Assembly: GCA_958430865.1 (NCBI GenBank)
Contig: CAUDNR010000191.1
Span: 44,767 to 90,348 of the forward strand
Direction: 5' to 3'
Length of the DNA stretch: 45,582 nucleotides
Source of the DNA: Entrophospora sp. SA101
Lineage: Eukaryota; Glomeromycota; Glomeromycetes; Entrophosporales; Entrophosporaceae
Part shown: in pieces, positions 11,357 through 22,403 of the stretch
Position numbering within the stretch: position 1 is the stretch's first letter
Layout of the letters: every line of letters starts with the position of its first letter
Program-made: the position numbers and the translations under genes
Notes under the pieces: model-generated
The model's input: only the letters and a program-made list of their open reading frames with translations
Told to the model about the DNA's origin: nothing
Database searches by the model: none

Positions 11357-12857
11357 ATGAATTCAATATTTGAAAAATATTTTAATGAAAATGAAAGATT
11401 GTTAAACACTGAAGATTTTTATGATGTAAAAATATATGTTGGTGTAGAACCAAACATTAAAGAAGTTCATGCACATGCATCTATCATATCAGCTCATTGT
11501 CCATTTTTTAGCAACACATTGAGTAATGCAACAAAAGAAAATGGATATTATATTATTAAAAAAGCTAATATCAGTGAAAAACTTTTCAACCCTATTCTCA
11601 AGTAAGTATTATTTATTAATTTATTTGTTATTATTATTATTATTGAATATATAATTAATAATAATAAAAAAAATAATTTATTTAGATTTTTATACACATG
11701 TAAAATTGAATTTGAAAATTATTCTGGGGCTGAAGTATTAGAACTATTAATTGCAGCAGATGAACTTGGTATTGAATCACTTTGTGAATATATGATGAAT
11801 TACTTAATTGAAAATCATAAAGATTATATAAAAGAAAATCCATTTAAAATTCTACAATTGATTTATGCTAATGAAAAATTTAAGGAATTGAAAAATATTT
11901 ATTTAAAAGAGTTTTGTAAATATAGTGAAAAATTATTTGAATCAAGTGAATTTAAATCATTGGAAAAGCCAATTATATTGGAAATTCTCAAGAGAGATGA
12001 TTTTTCTGTTGATGAGATAGTTATTTGGGAAAACATTCTTAAGTGGGGAGTAGCAAAACATCCAGAAATCAATAATATTGATGTTGAAGATTGGTCATCA
12101 CAAAATTTTGCTGATTTAGGCAACACATTGAAAGAATTCCTTCCTTTAATTAGATTCCATGATATTTCTAAAAAGGACTTCTTTAATAAGATTATGCCAT
12201 ATCATATGCTTTTTCCTTTGATTTTGTGGAAAGATATTTCACATTATTATTTATTTCCAGATGAACAACCTACTTTGAATTTATTACCCTCAAGAATTTC
12301 AAAATTTAAATCAATAATTCCAAAACTTGAATCAACAACAATCAATGAAAACATTACATTGCTTTTTGCAAGTTGGATTGACAAAAAAAGTCCACCATAT
12401 AATTCACTTAAAGGAAGTCAAATATGAATTTAGGCTTTTATATCGTAGTAGTAGAGATGGTTTAAATCATGGCATATTTCATCAAAAATGTGATAATATC
12501 AACAAAACTCTTGTAGTTGCTAAAATACAAAGTTCTGATCAAATATTTGGTGGATATAATCCATTAAATTGGAATGGAGATTGTGGAAACAAAAACACAG
12601 TTGGAAGTTTTATATTTAATTTGAGTAATAAAAATGATATAAACACTGCAAAATTTAGTTATGTTATTAAAAATTATGATCATGCAGTTTATTGTAGTTC
12701 TTCTCATTTACCTATTTTTGGAAGGGGTGGTAGTGATCTTTCTTTTTACATAGATGGTAGTATTTGCAGTGTACCAGAAACTTATAATAACATCAATTTA
12801 GTACATGGTAGTAAATATGATGAATTGGAAGTGTTTCAAATAATTGGTAAAAATTAA
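11357..12857 (+). CDS. BTB-BACK-TLDc protein, copy A, frameshifted
   Basis: Exon 1 is 11357-11601 and exon 2 starts at 11686 after an 84-bp GTAAGT...TAG intron. The BTB domain (FYDVKIYVG, AHASIISAHCPFFS, then FLYTCKIEFENYSG, about residues 18-115) is followed by a BACK-like helical region. The frame then breaks at a run of seven A (12383-12389), giving KKSPPYNSLKG and a stop at 12427 (328 residues). The TLDc domain (FGGYNPLNW, FGRGGSDLSFY, ending VFQIIGKN) continues in another frame to 12857. A single-base deletion in the A-run, as in copy B, would leave one open frame of about 471 residues. The break may be a homopolymer error or true inactivation. BTB proteins usually serve as Cul3 adaptors, and TLDc domains are linked to oxidative stress and V-ATPase; the role here is unknown. 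Confidence 0.85.
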
Positions 12858-12925
12858 AATAATAAATATAATGTTAATTAATTTATTATTATATTTTCTT
12901 CGTTTATTATTAATGGTTAATTTAA

Positions 12926-13210
12926 TCATATGCGCCGATTTTGTTTGAACCTCAAAATTCGGTACAGTATGGTCATAACGTTATGAATACTTTATACTAG
13001 CAAAAACCCATTGGTTTTGAGGTGGAATCATTGGTTTGACGGGCTATTGAATAATTTTTTTAACGCAGCAAATTAATTTTTTGGGGGTTAATTATCATTC
13101 TATTGACCAGTTTATCATGTTTAACATGTTTAACGTCGAGACGCAATAAGATATAAGGTTTGAAAAAAGGATCCAAAAAGCCAAATCGGATGATATGTTA
13201 TCTGCCATTA
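12926..13210 (+). repeat. Diverged copy of the interior of the 856-bp TIR element
   Basis: Blocks such as CATATGCGCCGATTTTG, TTTGAACCTCAAAATTC and CCAAATCGGATGATATG match 9611-9930 with many substitutions. The ends are not clear. Together with the element at 9303-10158 it brackets the BTB-TLDc gene with related sequence, which offers a substrate for unequal recombination. Confidence 0.7.
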
Positions 13211-13324
13211 TAAGTTAGCTTGATGAATTATCACTGGTTAAAAAGAAAGTTAGTTCTTGTTTATCAATATATGGTTTCGATTCTTTTATTGTAACATGTG
13301 ATTGAGCATTTATTTTATTTTTTA

Positions 13325-13440
13325 AAAAAAAAACCAAACTCAATTTTTGAAAAGTATAGTATTTTAATGATAATGAGAGATTGTTAAGGCCTTTATGATG
13401 TAAAAATATATAATCAAACATTAAAGAATGCATCTATCCT
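13325..13440 (+). pseudogene. BTB N-terminus relic
   Basis: TCAATTTTTGAAAAGTATAG, then TGATAATGAGAGATTGTTAA, then TATGATGTAAAAATATATAA and AATGCATCTATC follow the order of the first 45 codons of the BTB-TLDc gene at 11357, with deletions and no open frame. It marks a third, decayed family member in tandem with copy A. Confidence 0.7.
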
Positions 13441-13469
13441 ATAATTGTGTTTGTGCTTAGATTCATGAC

Positions 13470-13864
13470 AATATTCTCAATTTCTTCAAATCCTTGGATG
13501 ATATTTTTGATTTTCAAACAATTGTTTCTGTTCTATGGTTCTATACACAACTTTCTGAATAATCCATTCAATCGCATCTTGTGGTTTGCTTTGGATTTAC
13601 AAGAAATGTTACTGTATCTTTCATAATTGTACTAATTAAAAGATGAACTAAATTCTTGTAAAATTCCATTTTTTAATAATAGGTAGGACCAATCATTATG
13701 TGAAAACTAATAATTGAGATCCAAAACAAATCCTTATAGTCCCAAGCGGATCCTACTTTATCTTTGAACTCTTTATTAAAGAGTTGTCTTTTATTACAAA
13801 AATGAGGATAATAGTTTGTCTTCTCAATATACATTTCGAAAGTTTCTAAAGTAAGACTTAACAT
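13470..13864 (-). pseudogene. Decayed unidentified coding-like sequence
   Basis: On the - strand a 63-codon frame (13864-13673; containing NKEFKDKVGSAWDYKDLFW) is followed after its stop by further protein-like pieces such as KNLVHLLISTIMKDTVTFLV, broken by stops and shifts. Composition is more coding-like than the surroundings. I do not recognise the family. Confidence 0.3.
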
Positions 13865-14150
13865 AACATACCAACATCAATTGTTTTTCGTAAGCTGACT
13901 CTTGTTGTTGTCTCACCTCATTTATCTTTGTTGTTCTTACCTTTACTGTTTTATTGTTATTTTTGTTCATAATGTATTAATAAATGCAATAATAATTTAG
14001 TTTTTGTAACTTACTTTATCGCAAGTTGAAAGTCAAAATCCTTAATTATAAAAAAAAAATACTTTAAAAAAAAATAAGGTAATACTAAAAAAAATCCTGT
14101 TAAGGATAGCGATTATAGAGAAGATAAAACAAAGAATGAAACCAATAGTA

Positions 14151-14370
14151 CAGTATAACCCTCGTTTTAACGGAGTGGCTGGACACATAAGAAATTTCAT
14201 TTAAAATCCATTGAAACGAAATTACTGATTGTAATAGTAATCGCGTTTCAACGGGTTAATAATAGGAATATGTAACAGATTTTTAAAATCCTGTTGAAAC
14301 GCGAATTTAATATTAATATTGATTATAATCTGTTGAAACGAAGTCAGTTGAATCTCGACCTAGAATTTCT
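14151..14370 (+). mobile_element. Degenerate pogo/Tigger-type element end
   Basis: It starts after a TA with CAGTATAACCCTCGTTTTAA, like the ends of the Tigger element at 40607, and carries repeated subterminal motifs of the form GTTGAAACGAA/GCG in both directions (about 14208, 14243, 14302, 14332). No matching right end or ORF was found. A 69-codon frame at 14294 is an accident of these repeats. Confidence 0.5.
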
Positions 14371-15170
14371 ATTCATAATAACGAATAAAACAAATAATTT
14401 AAACCCTACTATGACTATTTTTGTTAGTAGAAAAATAAATACATTACATCTACCACTATTATTATTATGTAAAGAAAAAATTGCTTTTACCACTAAAATT
14501 TAAATAAAACTGACAAAGAAAACTTTTTTAATTAGCAATGTGCATATACTATTACTATCAGTTATATTGTTCGTTGAAAATCTAAGCGGACCTTTATTTT
14601 AAAATCAGTTAAATGAATTAAATTTGTACTAACTCCGACTGTCCCAGGTCAATTCGTGAGACTACGATTTATTGAAAAACAGAAAACTCGACTCGTTAGG
14701 AATTCTATATTCTTTTGTATTTTTTTTTCTTTAATTATCTACCTATAAAAGATTAAAAAAAAGTATACTTACAAATGCATATATCTTTTACAAAAAAATT
14801 TTTTTTTGACTTATTGTCACACTTTGGATTATATATATATATATATATATATATTGAAATCTCCAGTTACCTCTAGTAAAATTCCTATGTTATTTGACTT
14901 CCGAGAGAATGACACTTCTTCGAATTATTCATAATTCCATGTTTCAACAGTGATTGTCAGAGGACCCGTGAATACATTTCTGTTAGTATTATTATTAGAT
15001 GAACCGCGATGGATAAATCATGTATGTAAGTCTTTCTAAATACATATTGGAAACGGTTCTTCTAATCATCTTGTTCAGGGTCGTAATTAGCACTATTACC
15101 TTCAGACAAATTTCGAAAGATATAATGATAACTTTCAAAATTTAGTATTAGTCGAATAACCCGACTGTAA
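14371..15170. other. Right end of duplication copy 1, no gene seen
   Basis: AT-rich non-coding DNA with a (TA)n microsatellite near 14829-14853. Identity with the second copy ends at 15170. Confidence 0.6.
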
Positions 15171-16439
15171 TAAATAAACGAACAAACGACAAAAAACAAA
15201 TTAAATTAGACAATATTTTGAAATTTAGCTGTGTGGGGCAGAAAAACCATATTATAAAGGAAATAAAAAATATATTTATATTCTTTACAAGTGAAGTTTA
15301 TCTTCTGCCACAGACAGCTTTCTAGAAATCTCCCCTATTTTCTCCCCACTCTCAAGGTGTTGTAACTGCTGCTGTAGTTGTTGGATTGCTATTCTTCTTA
15401 CAGATATTCGTCATGGTGTGATAGTAGTAGACTTCTACTATTACTATCAATATTATTAATATATCACTATGATATTTTTTTTTAATAATTATTGTTTTTT
15501 TGGCTGACATTTTGTAATGATTTTGTTTTAATATTATTGATTCTAATAACGGATAAAAAAATTTATACACAATTTAAATTCTGGCTATAATTTTCCTTCT
15601 CACGAAGCGTTGTTATATTACAAAACACAACAAATTATCAATATTTAATGATCATTAAAATATAAAATAGGTTTATTTTTAAAGCTTATATCATCATCAT
15701 GTAAAAAGGACTAAGGTTGTAAACAGTAAGCCAAATAAATCTAATAAAATGGAATAAATTTTTGTATACAATTTATTCATTTTCTTTCACAAATTCCTTT
15801 GTAAATACTACGCTTGCTCCTCCCACTTGTTTCTTCTCCCTCTTATTTCTTCTTTCGCTTTCGTATCTTTCCGCTCTTCCCTCCCTCAATCATTCAACCT
15901 CTCGAATTTCTCCTCGTCCTTTCTCAATTTTTCTTTTAATTCTTTTCGATAGTTGCCATTTCAATCACTTCACATTGGATCACTAACTCTTGGGAATTAT
16001 AATAGAATTACTTTCTCATATTGGAGGAAATTTGACTATATTTTGTTTGTCACATTGAAAGGTTATAATTTATTAGAAAAAGTTAGGTCTTTTTTCTAAA
16101 TGATGTTTATAATATTTCTTTTCATATACAGCATGATAATATAAAATCTTATAACATGTACACTCAGATCTAGAATATTATTATTATTTCATGTATGTTG
16201 TTGAAGATGTTGATTTATAATACCAAGAATATGGATCCATTATTTAAAAATTTTTATGAAAGTGAAGGTTTAAATTTGATGCGTGTGTAATCAGAGAGTG
16301 AGATGCTTAGTTCGTATAATCAATTCAGCAGCACAAGAGGCATTAAAGGCTTTAAATGTCTTGCTCTAGAAGAAGTAAATAAGTGTTATATGTAAGGTAA
16401 ATAAATGATATTAATTAATCTATTGCTTCTTTATTTTAT
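15171..16439. other. Single-copy non-coding stretch
   Basis: A 16-bp imperfect inverted repeat (15228-15243 GCTGTGTGGGGCAGAA and 15303-15318) encloses about 60 bp and may be a tiny MITE or hairpin. A strongly pyrimidine-rich tract runs from about 15800 to 15960. Open frames here (15352-15570, 15762-15986) are low-complexity and are not taken as genes. Confidence 0.5.
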
Positions 16440-16735
16440 AATACTAGTGTTAAAAATTCATCTCTACAAAGAAGAGAGAAGTTCAAAAAATATCGTGAAG
16501 CATTTAATATAAAGCACCTTCAATTGATGCCTAATGTTGAAACATGATGGAATAGTATTTATGATGTGATGAAAATGGCATAGGAACTTCGTGATGTAAA
16601 TTTAAATTTAAATTAAATATGATGAATTAATACAGTATGATGATCAATTATGAGAAAGCGTTATTATTATAGCAACAAGTAGCAAAAACAACAATGAATC
16701 ATCATTTTTTGAGGATGATGATAAAGATTAAGATC
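16440..16735 (+). pseudogene. hAT transposase relic (core region)
   Basis: From 16458 the frame reads SSLQRREKFKKYREAFNIKH, then QLMPNVET*WNSIYDVMKMA*ELRD, with two in-frame stops. This matches the hAT pattern in which a phosphate-rich loop precedes a TRWNSTY-like motif. The sequence up to 16735 is Ser/Asp-rich and decayed. No ends were identified. Confidence 0.65.
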
Positions 16736-17107
16736 CGATTTTGTTACATGAAATACTCAAATTTTTCAAAAAAAAAAAATGCGGACGGCTGTCCTATTTG
16801 GATTTAATAAATAGACTACTGTCTTTGCCTGAGTGATGTCATTTTTTTGTTCTTTGCGACGAAGATGCAATCCCAAACCCAACTTAAAATAAATGAGTTT
16901 TTGTTCTTGCGTGACATGGTGTGCATGATTTGTAACACGTAAAGCAAAAGCTCGCGTTGCATTCTCAGTTGTGAGCTTGTTTATTATTTAGTAAAGTGGT
17001 TTTTTTAAAATAATTATGCGGAATTTTTTATTATTATTTACATTTAGAATTTTTGTGTAAAACTATTATTATTAAAGTGTGTATTTTTTTTAATTTGGAA
17101 AATCATA

Positions 17108-17534
17108 TAGTTGGCTTGGTCTAAAGACCTCCTAAATTTTGGGCAAATTTTAAAAGAATAGAAGTCACTTTCTGTCCTACCTTTTAAAAAAATAGCTTTA
17201 TTAGTTGATAGAATATGTCTTTAGTTTTAATGTAATAGAGAGATTTTCTCAAAAAAATTATTTGTTGTAGAGTTCTATTCTTTTTTAAAACATGTACTTT
17301 ACTATGCTCGCGAGGAATTTGTCCACTATGATCATTTCTAAATTTAGGAAAAATATTACCAAATTTAGACTAGATATTGACTATCGTATCTAAATTTGGC
17401 AGTAAGAAAACTAAAATCACGTGAAGTCCTATTTTTTGAAAAATTTTATTACTTTTTGAACGAATTACAAAATTGCTATTTTGAAATTTGGCCATATGGC
17501 ATAGCAATAGGAGGTCTTTAGACCGAGCCAACCA
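17108..17534 (+). mobile_element. 427-bp MITE with TA duplication, copy 1
   Basis: Ends are TAGTTGGCTTGGTCTAAAG at left and the complement of TGGTTGGCTCGGTCTAAAG at right; the inverted repeat runs about 27 bp with two differences. Both ends abut TA. There is no coding capacity: the - strand frame here is shared, by repeat identity, with the frame at 23590. Relatives lie at 23643-24055 (opposite orientation) and 39935-40164 (truncated). TA targets suggest a Tc1/mariner-type source. Confidence 0.8.
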
Positions 17535-17710
17535 TATATACTGCATGATCATCTTTTTTCCACATGATAAGCATTTATCGTGCAATAATAAATAAATATC
17601 CTTTTCCAACCGAAGAGAACTGTTTAGTAAGAATAGATTTTGTTATTTTACATTTTAAGAAGAGCTTTTAATTTCAACAATTGAATTAATTATTGTTCTT
17701 TGTTATTTTA

Positions 17711-17829
17711 TCCGGACCCGGACACTTTACCGACACCCACTTTAACGACAAGACACTTTACCGACACCCACTTTACCGACACCCACTTTACCGACAAGAC
17801 ACTTTACCGACAGGACACTTTACCGACAG
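17711..17829 (+). repeat. Short tandem repeat of ACACTTTACCGAC type
   Basis: About seven units of CACTTTACCGACA, spaced 16-18 bp apart with spacers CCC, AG or GG, make a GC-richer island in AT-rich DNA. One unit reads TTTAACGAC. Such arrays occur as subterminal repeats of DNA transposons; no ends were found here. Confidence 0.85.
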
Positions 17830-18260
17830 TATTGTGTTAACAATTTGCCAAGGACTGTGTGAAGACCTGGGTAACTAGCTAAAAGTTTGGTTTTTTACAA
17901 CAAGTTAAATCAACCGTTAATTAACTAATAACACCACTTATTATCCTTACTTTGCATCAAAAACCAGTTCATGACTAATTTTACTTGTTATTTATATTGA
18001 ATAAATTAAATATCATAAAATTTTCATACGTTTCATTAATTTCCCAATTACGTTGTCACTTATCTGTATACTAGTATTTGAAGTATCAAAATGTTCTCCA
18101 AAAATAATTTTTTTTAGTTTGAATTGTGGCATTGGGACAAAGGTGTAAATGATTTTCACATCTAGAAATATACGCATTATACGTATAGTACTGATCTGTC
18201 CATTCCCTAGATTCCATGTTTAACAATATTTTTAGGTTCTAAAGTATATTAATATGCATA

Positions 18261-18384
18261 CATCAAACCTCGTTCGAACGAATCTATGGGACGCACAAGA
18301 AAATTGCATTTAAATAAATACCAAACACGTTTAAACGAATTTTATGTTTTTAAAAATTCGTTGCAACGCAAAGAGGTTTGACTG
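18261..18384. mobile_element. 124-bp pogo/Tigger-type MITE
   Basis: Left end CATCAAACCTCGTT and right end GAGGTTTGACTG are near-complementary, with TA at 18259-18260 and 18385-18386. Inner parts carry AACGAAT-like motifs in both directions. The terminal pattern matches the CAGTCAAACC ends of pogo/Tigger elements, including the one at 40607. Confidence 0.75.
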
Positions 18385-18386
18385 TA

Positions 18387-19467
18387 CACCCATACTCAGA
18401 GAGTTATTATTGTTAAGTTGAGCTAAAGTTTCTATTCGTAATAATAATACGGCTCAATCTTAATTTGGACAAACCTTATTCGAACAGTAACTTTAAGTCG
18501 AGAGGTTCGAGTTAAAACTTGAATTTTCAAATTAGAGCTGAGTTCAAGAAAATAGACTCTTAATTTAAAAATTTACGTAACCTCAAACTCGAGTTATTCG
18601 AGTCTAATATTTCTTGGTTCTCGTTCGGAGCTTTGGTTCAAAAGATTATAATTATTATTTATTGTTAGTTAGCTTTCAACTCCGAGAAACTAATACCTAT
18701 TGGAGTTTGGCAAATGTGATGATTATGACAGAATCATAAAGACCAATCTAAAATGTTAAAGATAGTTTCAGATACTTCTATCTGTTTCATCAATAAAACA
18801 GAATCTTGAATTAACAATAAAAATAAAAACAGCATAAACGAACGCCAATCTTTTGTGAGACATGAGATTTCAATTAACTTAAAATGGAAAAAAGAAAATT
18901 TTTTTTTACACTCCTTTTTGTCTTGTCTTTCGTTTCGCTAAAACTTGATCCATTTAACCCAATCCATATTGATTGAAAGGTTATATTAGAAATGTAAGCT
19001 TGAAGGTTTTTATGATCTATGCAGGTCAGAATTACTGCATTAAATATTGCTCTGAATATTACTGTAATGTTAATGATAATGAGTGGTTAAGAGCATTGTT
19101 ATTATATGTATGAAATTTTATTTTACGTTTTCATTTATATGTTAATATGTTGTATTTAATTTTTTATATAAACATATTAACATATTTATATTTATTTATA
19201 TTTATATTTAAGAAATTAACTAGTATATATTATATAACAAAACAACTACAATTTCTACTAGACAATGAATAATAGTAATGAATTGATGGTCAAGATGAAG
19301 TAGATAATATTTTAGATAAATAAATAGATCGAATCAAATTATTAAAAGAGAAGGTATTATCATTATATTAGTAAAAAAAAAAATTCCTTTTATTTCAAAT
19401 GCCAAGAAAATTTTGTTTTTGTGTGACGTCCACTACCATTCATTCATTACTGCTATTTACAATGCTG
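18387..19467. other. Non-coding, transposon-end-like sequence
   Basis: 18400-18620 is rich in GAGTTCGAG/TTCGAGTT-like words of both polarities, as in degenerate transposon termini. The rest is AT-rich. No gene is seen. Confidence 0.45.
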
Positions 19468-19475
19468 CACTGATG

Positions 19476-19657
19476 CAGTGCTGTGCAATTGGAACAATGT
19501 AACGTTCCGATGTAGATCTTCAATTGATATTAACCAATAAAATCCGTGTGTATGACACTGTAATTGAATTTCATTGGTTAACTTTATTGGAACCACATTT
19601 AGAATGTTTCAATTCCAATTGAAATTTTTATTGGAACCATAAATGGGCACAACACTG
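19476..19657. mobile_element. 182-bp hAT-type MITE with perfect 8-bp TSD
   Basis: Starts CAGTGCTGTGC and ends GCACAACACTG (one mismatch between the inverted ends). The identical 8-bp sequence CACTGATG flanks it at 19468-19475 and 19658-19665. Both the CAGTG terminus and the 8-bp duplication are diagnostic of hAT elements. Inner GGTTCCAAT/ATTGGAAC words repeat in both directions. The intact duplication suggests a fairly recent insertion. Confidence 0.88.
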
Positions 19658-19959
19658 CACTGATGTAACGCGAATTTGGTAAATTCTAAATGGCAAAATA
19701 ATTTAGTAAAAAACCTTGGTCGATCTTTTCAATATATATTATTTTTTTTATGGATCATTTTCCAGAATATGCTCACTTTCATCCATTAATCCTCCCCAAA
19801 GCCAATTAATTATTCACCCTCCTTTATTGAAATAAAGCAAAAATATTTGAATGTTTATATTAGATATTAAAATAAATATATTTATTCACTTGAATTTTAT
19901 GTTAAACTTTCTTTATTTTTTGCTTTATTTTATATAAAAATCACAATAATTGATAAAAA

Positions 19960-21153
19960 ATGAACAATTTAATAAAATTAAATAATTCATTGTCTAGAAA
20001 ATTTATAATTTCAATATTTACATATTTCTCAATATTATTTTCTACATGTTTATCATATAATAATGATGATAAGAACCTTCAAAAAAGTAACATTTTCAAT
20101 AAACGAGAACCATTAAAAAATGATACAGCTTCAGATACATCAAATAATTATATGAATGATATGCTAAATGAGACATGTAAGAATTCTCTAATAATAATAT
20201 TTGTAATAGCCATGTTAATAATAAATTTTTTACTTTATTATATTTGGTTAGCAACATTGCTTTTAGAAAATAAAATAACATTAATAGTTGTTGGAGCGGT
20301 GTTTTTTATATTGGTGATTTTTTATTTTTATGCTCGGGGGAAACATAAGGAGGTACATGTGTGCTTGTGCACAAATTTTTAGTCATATTTGATTATCTAG
20401 ATGATGATTGATTAATCTAATTGATTTGTTTGATATAATTAGGGAAGAAATACAATTATATTTACAACAACATTGATTATAGTAGATTTAATATTAGATC
20501 TTGCATTTTTAACAAATAATATACTTAGACCCGATGGTAGATATTTACTAATTCCAAGGTAAATAAATAAATTTATTCACATGCCTATTGACATACACAT
20601 ACAGTCACATCCACATGTTCACAATATTTATATATATAAAATATTAGTTTGGTGGCACTTGCTTTACCAGCTGGAGTCAATTTATTACTGGCATTGACAA
20701 TAATTATTAACCAAAGTCGCAAAAAGAACAATCTAGAGTTTAAAGCTTGGTTACGTAGTCATACAGGTTTTGCTTCTGCAATGACAATTTTATCAATGTT
20801 AAATATTGAGGCCTTGAGGATATTAAATTCAAATTTTTTAGATAAAGAAATTTTCAGTGCTAATTTTAATCGAAAAGCTTTAAAATTAATCATTATTGGT
20901 GGTTTGATTAATATGTTTATTGAAGATATACCACAACTTGTAATTTTAGTAAGTAGCAAGCAAATATAAATATTATGTATGAAAGAATTAATATTAATTT
21001 CTATTAACATTATTTTAAAACATTGTTTAGATTATTTATAAACATGGAAGAAATGAATTAGAATTCATACCATTTTTAACATTAGTATCAAGTTCAATAT
21101 TATTATTGAGTGATTTTATTAGTAGAATATATGAGCTTGTCTCCCTCGACTAA
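19960..21153 (+). CDS. Multipass membrane protein, family not identified
   Basis: Four exons splice in frame: 19960-20352, 20443-20558, 20648-20948 and 21031-21153, giving 310 residues. The N-terminus has a hydrophobic segment (FIISIFTYFSILFSTCLS) that could be a signal peptide or anchor, followed by an Asn/Asp/Lys-rich loop. Further hydrophobic segments are NSLIIIFVIAMLIINFLLYY, ITLIVVGAVFFILVIFYFYA, TIIFTTTLIIVDLILDLAFL, LVALALPAGVNLLLALTIII, one ending in NMFIEDIPQLVILI, and LEFIPFLTLVSSSILLLSDF. The EDIPQ-L motif at the start of a membrane helix recalls XK-related proteins, but that similarity is weak. It is the only intact-looking gene in the single-copy middle region. Confidence 0.75.
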
Positions 21154-21699
21154 TAATATTACTACTGCCATAAAATCTTTATAATAATAATAATAATAAT
21201 TTGCCAATAATTTCAACATCATTTGCAACAAACCCATCAATTATCAAATTATAATTCATCCACTAAGACTACTGCAGGTAGCATTGGTTTACTTGATAAA
21301 AATCACCATTAATTATCAGATAAAATGCTATTTTTTTCTGGAAAAATTTTAAATTTAATCTGTAATTTATAATTTATAATTTGTAATTTGTAATTTTTGT
21401 AATTTATTTTAGTAACTATTAGTATTCGGGTGTGGGTGACACTTTATATAAACTTTTCAAGAAATAAAATCTCTAGAATATTAGCAACTATTGAATTATT
21501 AGAAAATTTACTCATTCATTACCAATTACAACTAATTCAAGGCGTAATCCGAATCAGTTGTTCCAGTTACCTTTAAACAAAAGTCGCCTTTATGTTTTTT
21601 ATAGTGTGAATGATATCATCACCAATATACAAGTCTAATAAGTAATTAAATCATGGAATGGTGAACCATTAATTGTCAAGAAACCAAAAAAAATTGTTT
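21154..21699. other. 3' flank of membrane protein gene
   Basis: AT-rich, with a short (AAT)n run at about 21183 and TAATTTATAATTTGTAATTT-type low-complexity sequence at 21360-21410. No gene is seen. Confidence 0.5.
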
Positions 21700-21880
21700 G
21701 ATGTTATTGAAGCTCATGAGAAAACTTTGATGTAAAAATATTTGTTAAATGTTAAAGAGTTGGTCCTAAAATTCGTTTGTTGTTCATATTTTAAAAGGTA
21801 TATATTTGCCTGATGCGACAAAAGAAATGGATATTACATTATTATGAAAGCCAATATCAATATTTTAATGTTTATTTATT
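21700..21880 (+). pseudogene. BTB-domain relic
   Basis: ACTTTGATGTAAAAATATTTG, then GCGACAAAAGAAATGGATAT and ATGAAAGCCAATATCA follow the order of BTB codons in the gene at 11357 (DVKIYV, then ATKENGYYII, then KKANIS). Frames are broken. It stands alone, without BACK or TLDc sequence downstream. Confidence 0.6.
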
Positions 21881-22059
21881 TATTGATTAATTATTTATAA
21901 AAGATTTTTATATACGCAGACAGGTAAACTTGATAAGTCAGCTTTGGTCTAACTCGACCAAAATTTTAGACTCTTCTCTATAAGTCAGTTTCATGTGAGA
22001 GATTATCTTTACTATTTTTAGTAACATATGATTTAATATTAATTATTCATCCAATCAAT

Positions 22060-22372
22060 CCACCCGAACCCGAGAGTCAAGTTTGGGTTGGTGGACTTGG
22101 CCTTAATATTAAACTTCGAGTTGTGTCCGGGTTGTGATTTACAACAATTATGACCCGAATTTAAATAATTCTAAAAAAAAATACAGGTTAGGCTAGGCAT
22201 ATTTAGAAATTAAATTGGCAATTGCAAATAAAAATTTTTAATGATATAATATGTATATAAAATATATATATATTATATATATTTTTGAATCAATGCTCAT
22301 TAAATATATATATATATTATATATGAACATAGATTACACACACACATATATGGTGCTGGTGCTGACAGTAAC

Positions 22373-22403
<31 letters not shown>

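Larger units (their letters stand above)
3894..15170 (+). repeat. 11.28-kb direct segmental duplication, copy 1
   Basis: The sequence recurs at 28545-39821 with a constant offset of 24,651 bp, and every ORF and homopolymer I compared keeps that offset. Matching stops abruptly: left of 3894 the flanks are WDR44 promoter versus inverted BTB sequence, and right of 15170 they are unrelated. It carries the CRAL-TRIO gene, the BTB-BACK-TLDc gene, a TIR transposon and several relics. Absence of visible divergence means either a very recent duplication or the same locus placed twice in the assembly. Confidence 0.93.

Noticed and set aside
15352..15570. A - strand 72-codon frame and the + strand frame 15762-15986
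   Set aside because: Both are low-complexity readings of AT- or CT-rich DNA without domains or splice context.
17370..17609. A - strand frame sharing a C-terminal peptide with the + strand frame at 23590-23796
   Set aside because: The shared peptide comes from the MITE sequence itself. Both frames start in unrelated flanks and show no domain.
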